Assembly: GCA_965221445.1 (NCBI GenBank)
Contig: CBDCSF010000013.1
Location: 3,038,001 to 3,102,000, forward strand
Reading direction: 5' to 3'
Length of the DNA stretch: 64,000 nt
DNA from: MPNP01 sp965221445
GTDB taxonomy: Bacteria > Pseudomonadota > Alphaproteobacteria > Rhodobacterales > Rhodobacteraceae
Part shown: in pieces, positions 16,694-26,632 of the stretch
Layout of the letters: each line of letters starts with the position of its first letter
Numbering within the stretch: the first letter of the stretch is position 1
Notes under the pieces: generated by a model
What the model saw: the letters and a program-made list of their open reading frames with translations, nothing else
What the model was told of the DNA's origin: nothing
The model's database searches: none
Made by a program: the position numbers and the translations under genes

Positions 16694-17908
16694 TTAGACT
16701 TCCATGAATATTAGGGGGTTAATAGCTTTATTGTTTCGTCTTATTTCGTAATGTAGATGAGGTCCGGTGGAGAGGCCAGTTGACCCCACAGCACCAATTA
16801 TATTTTTCGAAGTTACAACTTCTCCATTCTTGACATTGATTTTACTTAAATGGGCATAAATTGTCCTTAGTCCAGAGATGTGTTCAATTATTATTGTTTT
16901 CCCGTATCCACCCTTGTAACCAACGTACTCCACCACACCGTTACCAGTTGCATATACCGGTGTACCTTGTTTTGAACCGAAATCTACTCCATTGTGCATT
17001 GCCCATTTACCAGTTATGGGATGATTCCGCATTCCATAACCTGAAGTTTTACGCACTTTTCCCTTGAGAGGGTCCCCAAAGGGAAGTGAAAGGTATCCCA
17101 TGTTTAGAACATTAAGGTCTGCCAAGGAGGTTTCTAAGTTTTTAGCCGTATTCGAAACAGGAGAATTCGACATACTCCTCAAGGTTTCCATTTTCAAATC
17201 ATCTGCGAAAAACTGATTTTGGTTGCGATAAAGTGCGCGCAGTTCGTTCTGGATTTTTTCCGGAGAGACATCAACCCGATTTAGAACGTCTTCAATGCCG
17301 CTCGTCGCCACAGCAATATTATCTGTTAATTCATTTAAGAGTTTAACCATTCTTTGGTTATTGGCTTTCGTTTGGTTTTGGCTTTTAACAAGTTCAGATT
17401 CCAGTGTTGATATTCTTGTCTGAGACTCTCTTAAATTTTCTGTACTGTCTGAGAGTACCCAGGAAAGAGTAGAGAAAAAGTTGGAATCATGCGGTAGTCC
17501 AACTGTTTCAACACTTACTTTTTGGGCTGTGGAATTATCGCTATTCTGGAAATTACCACTATAGGGGCCTTCCAGTTCAGCAACTTCTTTCTTTAATTGG
17601 TTTAATTCAATCTCCTGTTGATAAACAAGTTCAAGGGCCTGTCGTGTTTGATTGATCAATGTTTGGTTCTCTTTGACTAGATCATCACGTTCATCAAGCA
17701 GAGTAATTAAATTTGTACTCAAATTGTTGTAGGAAACGACTTGATCTGGAGTTTTAAGAAAAAGCTTGTTTAAGACCAGGAAGGAAGAAAGCACGGTCCA
17801 AAACAGAACAAGGACGGTAAGGAAAAGAAGTAATATCCTTACTTTTGTTCCCAGGAACAAATATTTCGTTTCGCCCCTTGATTGGATGGATATTATCCAA
17901 TCACTCAT
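16694..17908 (-). CDS. M23-family peptidoglycan endopeptidase with coiled-coil region
   Basis: 404 residues. A transmembrane anchor at about residues 25-48 (VRILLLFLTVLVLFWTVL) is followed by a long coiled coil (about 70-220, rich in Leu/Glu/Gln heptads), and a C-terminal LytM/M23 metallopeptidase domain with the zinc ligands in MHNGVDFG and PHLHYEIRR and the surrounding VYATGNGVVEYVGYKGGYG. The active domain faces the periplasm and cleaves peptide cross-bridges. Both motifs are intact, so unlike EnvC-type activators it is probably a true hydrolase. It is translationally coupled to the downstream bactofilin gene. Confidence 0.9.
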   Translation of the reverse strand: MSDWIISIQSRGETKYLFLGTKVRILLLFLTVLVLFWTVLSSFLVLNKLFLKTPDQVVSYNNLSTNLITLLDERDDLVKENQTLINQTRQALELVYQQEIELNQLKKEVAELEGPYSGNFQNSDNSTAQKVSVETVGLPHDSNFFSTLSWVLSDSTENLRESQTRISTLESELVKSQNQTKANNQRMVKLLNELTDNIAVATSGIEDVLNRVDVSPEKIQNELRALYRNQNQFFADDLKMETLRSMSNSPVSNTAKNLETSLADLNVLNMGYLSLPFGDPLKGKVRKTSGYGMRNHPITGKWAMHNGVDFGSKQGTPVYATGNGVVEYVGYKGGYGKTIIIEHISGLRTIYAHLSKINVKNGEVVTSKNIIGAVGSTGLSTGPHLHYEIRRNNKAINPLIFMEV

Positions 17909-18063
17909 TTCAAATGATAAAAGTTTCTTTTGGATTGTCTGTACCCTCTGCTCTCGACCTGAAAAGTCTTTATTTATTAGTTATCATCCTAATTTAGCGA
18001 ATAAAGTTTGTCAATTGGAAATATCTGCATAAATTACAAAGAAATTTTGGTCTCCTTGGATAT

Positions 18064-18093
18064 TTTAACCGCATTACTCAGATTTGGTATAAT
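18064..18093 (+). promoter_or_regulatory. Sigma70-type promoter for the AsmA-like gene
   Basis: A perfect -10 box TATAAT at 18088-18093 is preceded at 18 bp by TTTAAC (18064-18069), a weak -35. The expected transcript starts near 18100, about 105 nt before the GTG start at 18208. The rest of the 299-bp intergenic stretch must also hold the divergent promoter of the M23 gene, which I could not place. Confidence 0.45.
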
Positions 18094-18207
18094 TCTTGCG
18101 ATCGCAATTATGGGTTAAATAAAAAGGTGAGGTTAAATTGGTAGTCCTACCTTTACCCTCTCGCAAAAAGTATAGCTCAGGTTTAAAGCAGTAATTTAGA
18201 ATCAACT

Positions 18208-21200
18208 GTGAAGGTTCCCATCATAAAAAACGCACAATTTTTGCCGCTGATCGGAAGGATTGGCTCTGGCATAGCTGGGTTGATCCTTGTTCTGTTTGTC
18301 TGGTTATCCCTGGGGTCATTACCAATCCCGAAATTTATCGAAAGGATCATTGTTGAAAAGGTAATCAGCCAGCCGAATATTGAGGTGATGGTGTTAGAGA
18401 ATGCTTCCCTGACTTTGGATCCCGTTAAGCTTCGACCGGAAATACAATTTGCCCGTACGGAAATCCAATTATCTCAGGATGGAATCAGGGTTGAAATAAA
18501 TGACTGGAAAATCTCGTTCAGGTTAATCTCTGTATTGAGCGGTTCTTTTGTACCAACTACAGTTATTGGAAATGAAATTTCATTTGTTGTAGTTGAGAAT
18601 ATGAACGAACCTGTAGATAACGATCACACAGCTTTCCCCTCCAACAATATGGGTACCATTTTTAACAGCATCACAATATTTGATTCACCCCTTTTATCTG
18701 ATCTTGAATTGCTTGAGTTTAAAAAAATCTCTATCCCAAAAGAGGATTTGCCTGGTGAGACTGATTTAGAGATTGAAGGCTTGGTTCAACTGATTAATAA
18801 TGATTCGGGTATAGAGGGAAACTATTATTATCCCGACGATTCTGCAGAAGCCAAAGTAAAATGGAATATCAATAGTTATCAAAACGATCAGGAGATATCC
18901 CATAGGGTAAATCTAGTCGGAGACACCCGAGTTTTATCAGACTTGCTTCAAACTGGAAGTTACCAACCTGGATTTGATGAGGGTATCGATTATGGAATAA
19001 TACTTGTAGATTTTAGTACAAATGAGCCCTATGACCGAATTGATGGTTCTGTAAAAATTCTGGATTCAAGTTTTGAAATCAGCGCGCTAGTTTCACCTTT
19101 AACAGTAAATAGCCTGAGCACCGATTTTTTTTACATTCCTGAAACAGGAACTCTTAATCTGAGCTCTATTGATCTGAGCTCAAATTTTATCAATACCAAG
19201 GGGATGGGTACAATAAATATCAAGGGCTTGGAAAAAGGTTTGGAAATTACTGGCCAAGCCTCGATTGAAAGTATTTTCACCGACAAAACAGATACAGATG
19301 ACTGGGTAGACCAGTCAGGTGCTATTTCTTTCGCAATCATGATGCCTTCTGAAGGCCAAAAAGGGAGCTTTAATCTTGAAGCCGAATTTACAGGTTTAAC
19401 CCCAGAACAAAGGGAAAGGTCGTTCCTTACTTATTTATTACAAGAAAATAGCCTGTTCATGGGTAGAATCTCAGGTGAGTTAGGAAACCAGGGGAATATT
19501 GACTCGTTGAAGGGTCAAATGAGTTGGATCAATGACCCTAGACTTCCCGAAGCGGATTCCAGGGAATCCAGAATTGATATTCCATTTCGCTATGAACACC
19601 AGAATAACAGAATAGTGTCGAATGGAATATTCATTTCTGTTGAAGAAATTCCATTTGCTATTGAGGGTGGAATGGAAATGAAATTGGCAGAAGAAGCCAG
19701 TCCACTTTATAACGGTGAATTTACCTTACGTGAAAAAGCAAAAATGGTACCATTACCTGCTACCATTGGAAAAATAACATTCAGCGGATTAGACGAAACC
19801 GAGGTTCAGAAAATTTCCTACCAACTTACACTGGACGAAGGACTGATCCCCCCTATTGGAGGCATCTCACCTTCCGTTAATTCAAAGGGCGGAATCAAAA
19901 TCTATAATTTACCCGAAGAGGGGATAGGTGTTGGTGGAACCCTTGATATGATTGTGGAATCAAAGGCTGGTAAAAACGAAATTGAATTGGGTTTTGATGG
20001 GGAGCTCCAGCAAGAGAATGTTTACTTTAACGAGTTGGTCTTACACACAAAACCGGTCTCTATATATTCTTCTGGTGAGTTGGTAAATTTAACCAGCGAG
20101 GATGGTCCTTCATTTGCCGGCCTGTTCGATATAAAGAGTGTTGAATTTGAAGAAGTGTCCATTGGTATTGATGAAGATATAAAGGTTTCTGTTACGCTGA
20201 ATAATGAAAATATATCCAGTGAAATTTCAGGCCCCGTCGAATTCCTTTCTTCTCTCTATAACATGCTGGCTAATGAGGTCACCGGGCAATTTGAGCAAGA
20301 CCGGGGTGAAGGTGAGTTTTCACTAAAAGTAAGTTTCAATTGGTTAACATCTCTGATTACGGGTGAATACAACGGAAGCTCGCTAGTGGTCCCCTTACGT
20401 GGTGAAGAAAACCGGTTAAAAATAGATAATCTGGACTTGGTCTTCAGTTATCTACTGAATTCAGAACCAAATAATATAAAAATTGAACGATTATCAGCAG
20501 AATCTGATCTGTTTTCTGCTTTGGTAACCGGGAATTTATATACCGAGGGGTCAATCTTTAACTCAAATTTGGTTGGGAATTTGGCCTTGGAGAAAGGCAT
20601 TTTAAAGCAAAGCCAAATATTTGATGAATCCCTTCAGGAAATGAGCGGCAACATTGATTTCAAGATTGATAGAGAGCAAAGAGAGTTACGGATTGCCCAA
20701 GCCTATCTTGAAGAAAATGGAACCCAAATTTGGGGGGAAGGTGTACTTTCGTTTGATGATCAAGAAAAACTTGGCAACATCCAGTTTTGGTCTGATGGAG
20801 TGACGAAGGACGAAATTATAAAATTGTGGCCTTTGAATTTTGTTGGCAAAACGAGAACTTGGTTTCAAAAAAACATTCATGCGGGGGAGATAAACGAACT
20901 TACAGGTGGAGCGATACTATATCGCAACGCAAAACCACGCATAGAAGCAACATATAGTTTTTCAAACGGTGAAATTACCTATCTAAAGGGATTTCCACCT
21001 TTAGTCAAAGGGAAAGGATACGCCACCTTAACAGATACAGACTATTCCATTCAGCTGGAAGAGGGACATACCGAAGTGTTTGAAAATGGAATTGTTACAT
21101 TGGATGGGAGTCGACTTTATATCCCGAACATAACAAACAACCAGATTCCTTCAGAAGTTTATCTGAATGTGGACAGCAAAATTTATCCGTTGTTTGAACT

Positions 21201-22755
21201 GCTTGATAAGGACCCCTTCAACTTTATTTCCAAGGCAAACCTGACACCAGTGTTTGTCAGTGGTACCGCTAGGGGTAAGATAAAAATCAGTTTTCCTCTA
21301 GTTGAGAAGATACCTTTGGATGTGATTTCCTACGAGGGTTTTGGGACGTTCAGTGAATTTGAAACCATAGGATTGTTTTATGGGAAGATATTTAAGTCCG
21401 ATAGGTTGGACATCAAATTTGATGATCAAAGGTTAATAATTGATGGTGAGGGTAGCTTTGGTAATTTACCTTTAAAATCAAAATTGATCCAGAATTTTGA
21501 ACCTGGAATTACTGATAGATTGAAAATTTTTGGATCCTTTGATCTTTCAAATGAATTTTTTGAGGAGTTTAATATTGGCTTCATACCAGAATTAGTTGCT
21601 GGTTCAAGTGAAGTGAATTTCGATTTCGATTTTCCACAAGATTCACCACCAATTTTGATGCTCGATTCTGATCTATATGGTACAAATATTGATATACCTG
21701 TTATTGATTGGGAGAAGCCTGCCGAAGTAAGGGGAAAACTGGAACTTGAGGCCAAAGTAACCAATCCTCTCGATATAAGTACATTTAAATTATCAGCACC
21801 AGGGCTAGGTGCCGAAGGTAAGTTAAATCTTAATGAAGAGGGGGGATTTGTATCCTTTATTTTACATCAGATACAATTGGAGGATTTTTATTCCGGTGAA
21901 CTCAAAATTTCCTTGAATGAAAGAGGGACTATTCAACTTGAAATTCCCGGTACGATTGAATTGGGTGATTCAAGTATGCTGGCACCATATAGTTCTGATG
22001 AGGAATCAAATCAGGTCTTCAGTTTCTCTTTGGGGGAATTAAAGATTTCCCCCCAGTTTTCTATAACCGATATCAATGGGTTTATTCAAAGGGATGAAGA
22101 CATACGAGCAAACTTTAATGGGAAGATGAATGGCGGAGCTACCCTTAATGGTTGGTTATTTGACAAGGATGGGACTTGGATGTTCAGGATTGCTTCTGAC
22201 AACGCAGGCCAAGTTGCACGCGATGCAGAATTGATTGAAACTCTTCGAGGAGGAAAGGTGTGGATTGATGTAAATCCTGGAGAAAATGCAGGAGAATTTC
22301 ATGGAACCATCATAATTAGTGATATAACAATACCCCCTTTTTATAAATTGGGCTCCCGACAGGAAAATAACGTTGTTACAGAGAAGGAAGATCCGGAAGG
22401 TATAAAAATGGACCAGATTAGGTCTAATTTCCAATTAACCAAAGATAAACTTGCTTTGAATGATGCTGCTGGGATAGGTACCCAAGTTGGATTTTCTTTT
22501 TCTGGTGAATATTCTTTGCCAGAAAAAACCATGAATTTTGAAGGTACAGTTGCTCCTCTCAGGGTCATCACCACTCTTATCAAAATTGTAAATCCTATAA
22601 GTTTACTGGTACCCAGAAGAATATCCGGTGAGATAGGTACCTTTGATTTTACCCTGACAGGTACCCTAACAGAACCTGACTTTACAATAGAACCAACTTC
22701 AGTCATCAATCCGAGCAATTTGACGGGTTTCCTGTTTTTGAATATTGCACCCTGA
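18208..22755 (+). CDS. AsmA-like/YhdP-type envelope protein (DUF3971 family)
   Basis: 1515-residue protein with one N-terminal transmembrane segment (about residues 17-38, GIAGLILVLFVWLSLGSL) followed by a very long beta-rich periplasmic part. The C-terminal region (LNDAAGIGTQVGFSFSG, MNFEGTVAPLRVITTL, VNPISLLVPRRISGEIGTF) matches the AsmA C-terminal module. Size, topology and the DUF3971-like middle fit the YhdP/TamB group of bridge-like proteins that move phospholipids between inner and outer membrane. The gene starts with GTG and ends 12 bp before queA. The fold family is clear; the transport role is taken from the family, not from this sequence. Confidence 0.85.
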   Translation: MKVPIIKNAQFLPLIGRIGSGIAGLILVLFVWLSLGSLPIPKFIERIIVEKVISQPNIEVMVLENASLTLDPVKLRPEIQFARTEIQLSQDGIRVEINDWKISFRLISVLSGSFVPTTVIGNEISFVVVENMNEPVDNDHTAFPSNNMGTIFNSITIFDSPLLSDLELLEFKKISIPKEDLPGETDLEIEGLVQLINNDSGIEGNYYYPDDSAEAKVKWNINSYQNDQEISHRVNLVGDTRVLSDLLQTGSYQPGFDEGIDYGIILVDFSTNEPYDRIDGSVKILDSSFEISALVSPLTVNSLSTDFFYIPETGTLNLSSIDLSSNFINTKGMGTINIKGLEKGLEITGQASIESIFTDKTDTDDWVDQSGAISFAIMMPSEGQKGSFNLEAEFTGLTPEQRERSFLTYLLQENSLFMGRISGELGNQGNIDSLKGQMSWINDPRLPEADSRESRIDIPFRYEHQNNRIVSNGIFISVEEIPFAIEGGMEMKLAEEASPLYNGEFTLREKAKMVPLPATIGKITFSGLDETEVQKISYQLTLDEGLIPPIGGISPSVNSKGGIKIYNLPEEGIGVGGTLDMIVESKAGKNEIELGFDGELQQENVYFNELVLHTKPVSIYSSGELVNLTSEDGPSFAGLFDIKSVEFEEVSIGIDEDIKVSVTLNNENISSEISGPVEFLSSLYNMLANEVTGQFEQDRGEGEFSLKVSFNWLTSLITGEYNGSSLVVPLRGEENRLKIDNLDLVFSYLLNSEPNNIKIERLSAESDLFSALVTGNLYTEGSIFNSNLVGNLALEKGILKQSQIFDESLQEMSGNIDFKIDREQRELRIAQAYLEENGTQIWGEGVLSFDDQEKLGNIQFWSDGVTKDEIIKLWPLNFVGKTRTWFQKNIHAGEINELTGGAILYRNAKPRIEATYSFSNGEITYLKGFPPLVKGKGYATLTDTDYSIQLEEGHTEVFENGIVTLDGSRLYIPNITNNQIPSEVYLNVDSKIYPLFELLDKDPFNFISKANLTPVFVSGTARGKIKISFPLVEKIPLDVISYEGFGTFSEFETIGLFYGKIFKSDRLDIKFDDQRLIIDGEGSFGNLPLKSKLIQNFEPGITDRLKIFGSFDLSNEFFEEFNIGFIPELVAGSSEVNFDFDFPQDSPPILMLDSDLYGTNIDIPVIDWEKPAEVRGKLELEAKVTNPLDISTFKLSAPGLGAEGKLNLNEEGGFVSFILHQIQLEDFYSGELKISLNERGTIQLEIPGTIELGDSSMLAPYSSDEESNQVFSFSLGELKISPQFSITDINGFIQRDEDIRANFNGKMNGGATLNGWLFDKDGTWMFRIASDNAGQVARDAELIETLRGGKVWIDVNPGENAGEFHGTIIISDITIPPFYKLGSRQENNVVTEKEDPEGIKMDQIRSNFQLTKDKLALNDAAGIGTQVGFSFSGEYSLPEKTMNFEGTVAPLRVITTLIKIVNPISLLVPRRISGEIGTFDFTLTGTLTEPDFTIEPTSVINPSNLTGFLFLNIAP

Positions 22756-22767
22756 TCCCGCTTGGTT

Positions 22768-23829
22768 ATGGACCTAAGTTTTTTTGATTACGAACTTCCA
22801 GCATCATTGATAGCTCAGAATCCGGTAAAGCCAAGCAGGGCTTCTCGGTTACTGGTATCTCGAAATAACCAGATCATTGATGCTGGATTTGAAGACTTGC
22901 CTTCTTTTTTAAATTCAGGTGACCTTCTGGTTGTGAACAATACCAAGGTTTTTCCGGCTCTTTTGCTTGGGTATAAAAAAAGGGAAAACAGTTCGGGTAC
23001 CATCAAGGGACCTGGACCTAAAATCTCTATAAACCTGGATTCAAAAAATCATAACGGGAATTGGTCTTGTTTAGGCAAACCATTGAAAAAGTTGAGAATC
23101 ACTGATCGTATTCAATTTGGAGATAACCTAGTAGGTGAAGTGATCCGAATTGATGGAAAATGGTGTGAAATCGCCTTCAATTTACAAGATGAAGAGTTTT
23201 TGAGGGAGGTAAACTCAATCGGACAAACACCTCTCCCGAGCTATATTACTGCTCTAAGATCAATATCTTCAGATGACCGCAAGAATTATCAATCTTTTTT
23301 TGCCCAGAAATTGGGTGCAGTTGCAGCTCCCACAGCGTCTCTCCATTTTGATGAATTGATTGTATCAAAACTCAGGAAAAAGGGTATCAGATTTACTGAA
23401 TTAACCCTTCATGTCGGGGCTGGGACTTTTTTACCCATTTCGTCAACAAATATAACCGATCACAAAATACATGGGGAGTGGGGTAGCATCTCCCAAACTG
23501 CTGTTGATGAAATACTCAAGGCAAAACATAACAATAACCGGGTTATTGCAGTCGGTACAACCTGCCTCAGGCTTATGGAGACAGCGGCCAAGAGTGGCAA
23601 GATCAAGGAATGGGAGGGCATTACTGATCTTTACATCACTCCAGGATTTGATTTTAATGTCGCTGATTGTTTGTTGACAAACTTTCATCTGCCAAAATCA
23701 ACTTTACTTATTCTCGTTGCTGCTTTTGTGGGTGAAGAAAAAATGAAACAGATTTACCAGCACGCAGTGTGTGAGCAGTATAGATTTTTGTCCTACGGTG
23801 ATAGTTCCCTTCTGTTTAAAGCCCATTAA
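22768..23829 (+). CDS. queA: S-adenosylmethionine:tRNA ribosyltransferase-isomerase
   Basis: QueA transfers the ribosyl group of SAM to preQ1 in tRNA to make epoxyqueuosine, the penultimate queuosine step. 353 residues from the ATG at 22768 (a TTG two codons earlier is possible). Family motifs seen: FDYELPASLIAQNP, the DLLVVNNTKVFPALL strand, VGAVAAPTASLHF, LTLHVGAGTFLP, VGTTCLRLMETAA, and the C-terminal TNFHLPKSTLLILVAAF. The gene normally neighbours tgt; here it is followed by an MFS transporter. Overlap or coupling with the upstream AsmA-like gene (12-bp gap) suggests a shared transcript. Confidence 0.96.
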   Translation: MDLSFFDYELPASLIAQNPVKPSRASRLLVSRNNQIIDAGFEDLPSFLNSGDLLVVNNTKVFPALLLGYKKRENSSGTIKGPGPKISINLDSKNHNGNWSCLGKPLKKLRITDRIQFGDNLVGEVIRIDGKWCEIAFNLQDEEFLREVNSIGQTPLPSYITALRSISSDDRKNYQSFFAQKLGAVAAPTASLHFDELIVSKLRKKGIRFTELTLHVGAGTFLPISSTNITDHKIHGEWGSISQTAVDEILKAKHNNNRVIAVGTTCLRLMETAAKSGKIKEWEGITDLYITPGFDFNVADCLLTNFHLPKSTLLILVAAFVGEEKMKQIYQHAVCEQYRFLSYGDSSLLFKAH

Positions 23830-23965
23830 AAAAGATCGTCAGGGGCAATATCAAACCCTAAATATCCTTTTGCTAAAAATAATTCTGATTGCAAAAAAAT
23901 ATTGCTTAATTTTCCCCTTTAAATCATACAAGAAATTCCAATATTCGGATTTTTTCGGAGGAAAA

Positions 23966-25225
23966 ATGATGTTTACAATTCTAGGGCAAATATGGGCTTT
24001 GCTCTCGGGTATTTTCCTTCTTATGGTAGGGAATGGTCTGCAAGGTACTCTGATTGGAATTAGAGGTGTCGAGGAAGATTTCTCAACCTTTGAACTTTCT
24101 ATCATTATGTCCGGATATTTTGTCGGATTCCTCATTGGTTCAAGACTGACTCCTCATATGATAATCAGAGTAGGTCATGTTCGGGTATTTGCTGCTTTGG
24201 GTTCCTTAATCTCTGCTGCATTGATATTATTTGCCCAATTCCCCTTTCCATGGGTATGGGTTGCCCTCAGGATTTTGATTGGTATAGGGTTTTCGGGTGT
24301 TTATGTCGTAGCTGAAAGCTGGCTTAACGATAGTTCCACCAACGAGAATAGAGGTAAGACTCTTGCAATCTATATTTCGATTCAGATGCTCGGAATTATA
24401 TTAGCTCAAGGCCTGTTAAATTTGAGCGATACTTCAGGTTATTTACTTTTTGTTCTTGCCTCGGTACTGGTTTCTATGTCCTTTACTCCAATATTACTTT
24501 CAGTATCGCCTACACCACGCAAAGAAATAACTAAATCCATGAAAATCGGGCAATTATTTAAAGTATCTCCCCTTGGTGTATTTGGATCGTTTTGTCTTGG
24601 TGCAGTATTTGCCGCTTTGCTTGGCATGTCACCTGTGTTTGCTGCCAGAATTGAATTGACACCAGCCGAAATTGCCCTTTTTATGGCCATGATTTATTCA
24701 GGTGCCTTGATATTGCAGTATCCAATTGGATATCTTTCTGACCGATTAAACCGAAGAAAATTAATTCTGATTGTTGCAACTATATGTACAATATTGTCCT
24801 TAATTGGTGCGTTTACAGAGAGCTATCTAATCACTTTGATGATTGTAACCTTTTTAATAGGTGGCACGACCAATCCCCTTTATTCACTCCTTTTATCATG
24901 TGCCAATGATTACCTTGAAGTGCGTGACATGGCCGCTGGAGCCAGTGGCTTCATTTTTGTCAATGGTCTTGGTGCAATAACCGGTCCCTTTTTGGTAGGT
25001 TGGTTAATGGATTTCATCGGCCCCTATGGTTTTTTCATTTATATTGCGGCAATCATGGCCTCTTTGGCCATATTCTGTACTTTTAGAATAGCCATGCGCC
25101 AGCATTCCGATACACTTGAAGCCATGCCTTATGCCCCTGTAAGTGCTGCTGCAACCCCGATGGCTGCGGATATGGCACAGGAATATGCTATTGATATACA
25201 AACCAACGAAGAGGAAAATGAATAG
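23966..25225 (+). CDS. MFS transporter (YcaD-like)
   Basis: 419-residue major facilitator with about 12 hydrophobic segments. The start at 23966 is preceded by a good ribosome-binding site (GGAGG 6 nt upstream), whereas the longer open frame beginning inside queA has no such support. Seen motifs: SGYFVGFLIGSRLTP after TM2, the RNRGKT-like NENRGKTLAIYISIQMLG, and the central loop QYPIGYLSDRLNRRK, which is the MFS A-type motif. Overall pattern is that of the YcaD/CynX-like uncharacterised group; the substrate is unknown. The C-terminal tail is acidic and ends EENE. Confidence 0.82.
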   Translation: MMFTILGQIWALLSGIFLLMVGNGLQGTLIGIRGVEEDFSTFELSIIMSGYFVGFLIGSRLTPHMIIRVGHVRVFAALGSLISAALILFAQFPFPWVWVALRILIGIGFSGVYVVAESWLNDSSTNENRGKTLAIYISIQMLGIILAQGLLNLSDTSGYLLFVLASVLVSMSFTPILLSVSPTPRKEITKSMKIGQLFKVSPLGVFGSFCLGAVFAALLGMSPVFAARIELTPAEIALFMAMIYSGALILQYPIGYLSDRLNRRKLILIVATICTILSLIGAFTESYLITLMIVTFLIGGTTNPLYSLLLSCANDYLEVRDMAAGASGFIFVNGLGAITGPFLVGWLMDFIGPYGFFIYIAAIMASLAIFCTFRIAMRQHSDTLEAMPYAPVSAAATPMAADMAQEYAIDIQTNEEENE

Positions 25226-25604
25226 ATATATAAAATCCTAATACTGGAGGAATTCTCAAGAATTACGAATCGCCATGGATTTTCGTATGCAATGCATTTG
25301 AAAAATTCATAAATATTTTATGAGAAAAATTTGGAAGTCATTGGTATCTTAAGGGGGTTTATACCAAAGTTACATTTTGTTCTTGCATGTTTATTACGTA
25401 CACCTATTTTTTATGGGTTGGATCTGTATCCGATCCATTTTGGCCTCCGGGATTGGGGCTTCTTCACGGCTAGGGGCGTTCGGATTGCCGACTCTTGTGA
25501 TCCATGAAATTGATGCCAGGAAACGATGATGTGACTTTGGTATATAATTCCCAATCTTAATGACATAGATTTCCTCAAGGATCGAAAATGGGTAATGTAC
25601 CAAA
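25226..25604. other. Intergenic region with a GC-rich island
   Basis: 379 bp between the MFS and HNH genes. The first half is AT-rich and featureless. Bases about 25415-25505 are markedly GC-richer than the surroundings and contain short complementary pieces: GGATC/GATCC around 25419-25435 and CGGC/GCCG around 25466-25489. Short frames cross it on both strands, none with a good start. It may be a structured RNA or a remnant of a lost gene; I cannot decide. Confidence 0.4.
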
Positions 25605-26165
25605 ATGATGAGAAGATCCATTGATCAGAAGAACTATTCTGCCTTGGTATTAAACGCAGATCACCAACCTCTCTCCTATTTCCCGCTGTCACTTTGGCCA
25701 TGGCAAGTAGCTCTAAAGGCGGTATTTTTGAACCGGGTAAATGTGATTTATGAATATAATCACGTTGTACGTTCACCTTCTACGACGTTTAATTTACCCT
25801 CAGTTATAGCTTTGAAGGAGTATATTCGACCTCAGAAAAGCGTGGCATTTACAAGATTCAATTTATTTCTCAGAGATGAATTTACCTGCCAATACTGCCA
25901 TGAGACAGGTGATCTAACATTCGATCATGTAACACCGATTTCAATGGGAGGGACTACCTGTTGGGAAAATGTGGTAGCTGCCTGCCATGATTGTAATTTC
26001 AAAAAGGGAGCCAAGACCCTACAAATGGCGGGGATGGAACTTCGTAAAGAACCTTTTGAGCCAACCACTCAGGAGTTAAGAAATATGGGCAGGAAATTTC
26101 CACCCAACTATCTTCATGAAACCTGGTTGGACTTTTTATATTGGGATATCGAACTTGAGCGATAA
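25605..26165 (+). CDS. HNH endonuclease family protein
   Basis: 186-residue protein with a C-terminal HNH domain: zinc-binding CQYCHE and CHDCNFKKG pairs flank LTFDHVTPISMGG, which holds the catalytic His, and WENVVAAC. The N-terminal half (ALVLNADHQPLSYFPLSLW, then RVNVIYEY) matches a chromosomal HNH family conserved in alphaproteobacteria and cyanobacteria rather than a homing or phage enzyme. Its cellular role is not established. It stands alone, converging with the monooxygenase-like gene on the other strand 32 bp downstream. Confidence 0.85.
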   Translation: MMRRSIDQKNYSALVLNADHQPLSYFPLSLWPWQVALKAVFLNRVNVIYEYNHVVRSPSTTFNLPSVIALKEYIRPQKSVAFTRFNLFLRDEFTCQYCHETGDLTFDHVTPISMGGTTCWENVVAACHDCNFKKGAKTLQMAGMELRKEPFEPTTQELRNMGRKFPPNYLHETWLDFLYWDIELER

Positions 26166-26197
26166 TCAATCCTGTTTATGGTTATTCTACACCGAGA

Positions 26198-26575
26198 TTA
26201 AGTTCTCTTTCCACCAACGTAACTTTTTTCAATTTTGGCAATTTGAATTCGATAGAAATCGTACCATTTCGTTTTGCCCAATTTCTGAGCGACAAGATGT
26301 TGGCTATCATTCTTCCACCTACTGATTGCTTCCCGGTCCTTCCAATAGCTAAGAGTTACTCCCAACCCATTTGGCATTCGATAGGTTTCAAAGTGTAAAA
26401 ATCCCTCGGACAATTTTGCTCTTTCAAGGATTTTATCGGCCATTTCTTGGTAACCGGTAGGTTCATCAGTCAAAACAGATGCAAAAATTACAACATAAAT
26501 TGGGTTGGTAACGCCTCTGAAGGGGTCATCAAAACCTGGATTTGAAGCCACGTTTGAAGGATTTGGTTGGCTCAT
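26198..26575 (-). CDS. Antibiotic biosynthesis monooxygenase (ABM) domain protein
   Basis: 125 residues with a single dimeric ferredoxin-like ABM fold: YVVIFASVLTDEPTGYQEM, then EGFLHFETYRMPNGLGVTLSYW, KDREAISRWKNDSQH and WYDFYRIQIAKIEK. Such small proteins include heme-degrading and quinone-oxidising enzymes and many of unknown role. The first 25 residues are a disordered Pro/Asn-rich extension. The gene lies 57 bp downstream of the peptide ABC transporter ATPase on the same strand and could be the last gene of that operon. Confidence 0.78.
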   Translation of the reverse strand: MSQPNPSNVASNPGFDDPFRGVTNPIYVVIFASVLTDEPTGYQEMADKILERAKLSEGFLHFETYRMPNGLGVTLSYWKDREAISRWKNDSQHLVAQKLGKTKWYDFYRIQIAKIEKSYVGGKRT

Positions 26576-26632
26576 GTCTTTCAGGTAAACGGGTGAAGGA
26601 AAATGAGGAGGTTTGTATCAATCCAGACAATC

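Noticed and set aside
25411..25776. Minus-strand reading frame across the HNH upstream region (121 codons)
   Set aside because: It overlaps the HNH coding start and resembles no protein family; the GC-rich composition alone can keep the frame open.
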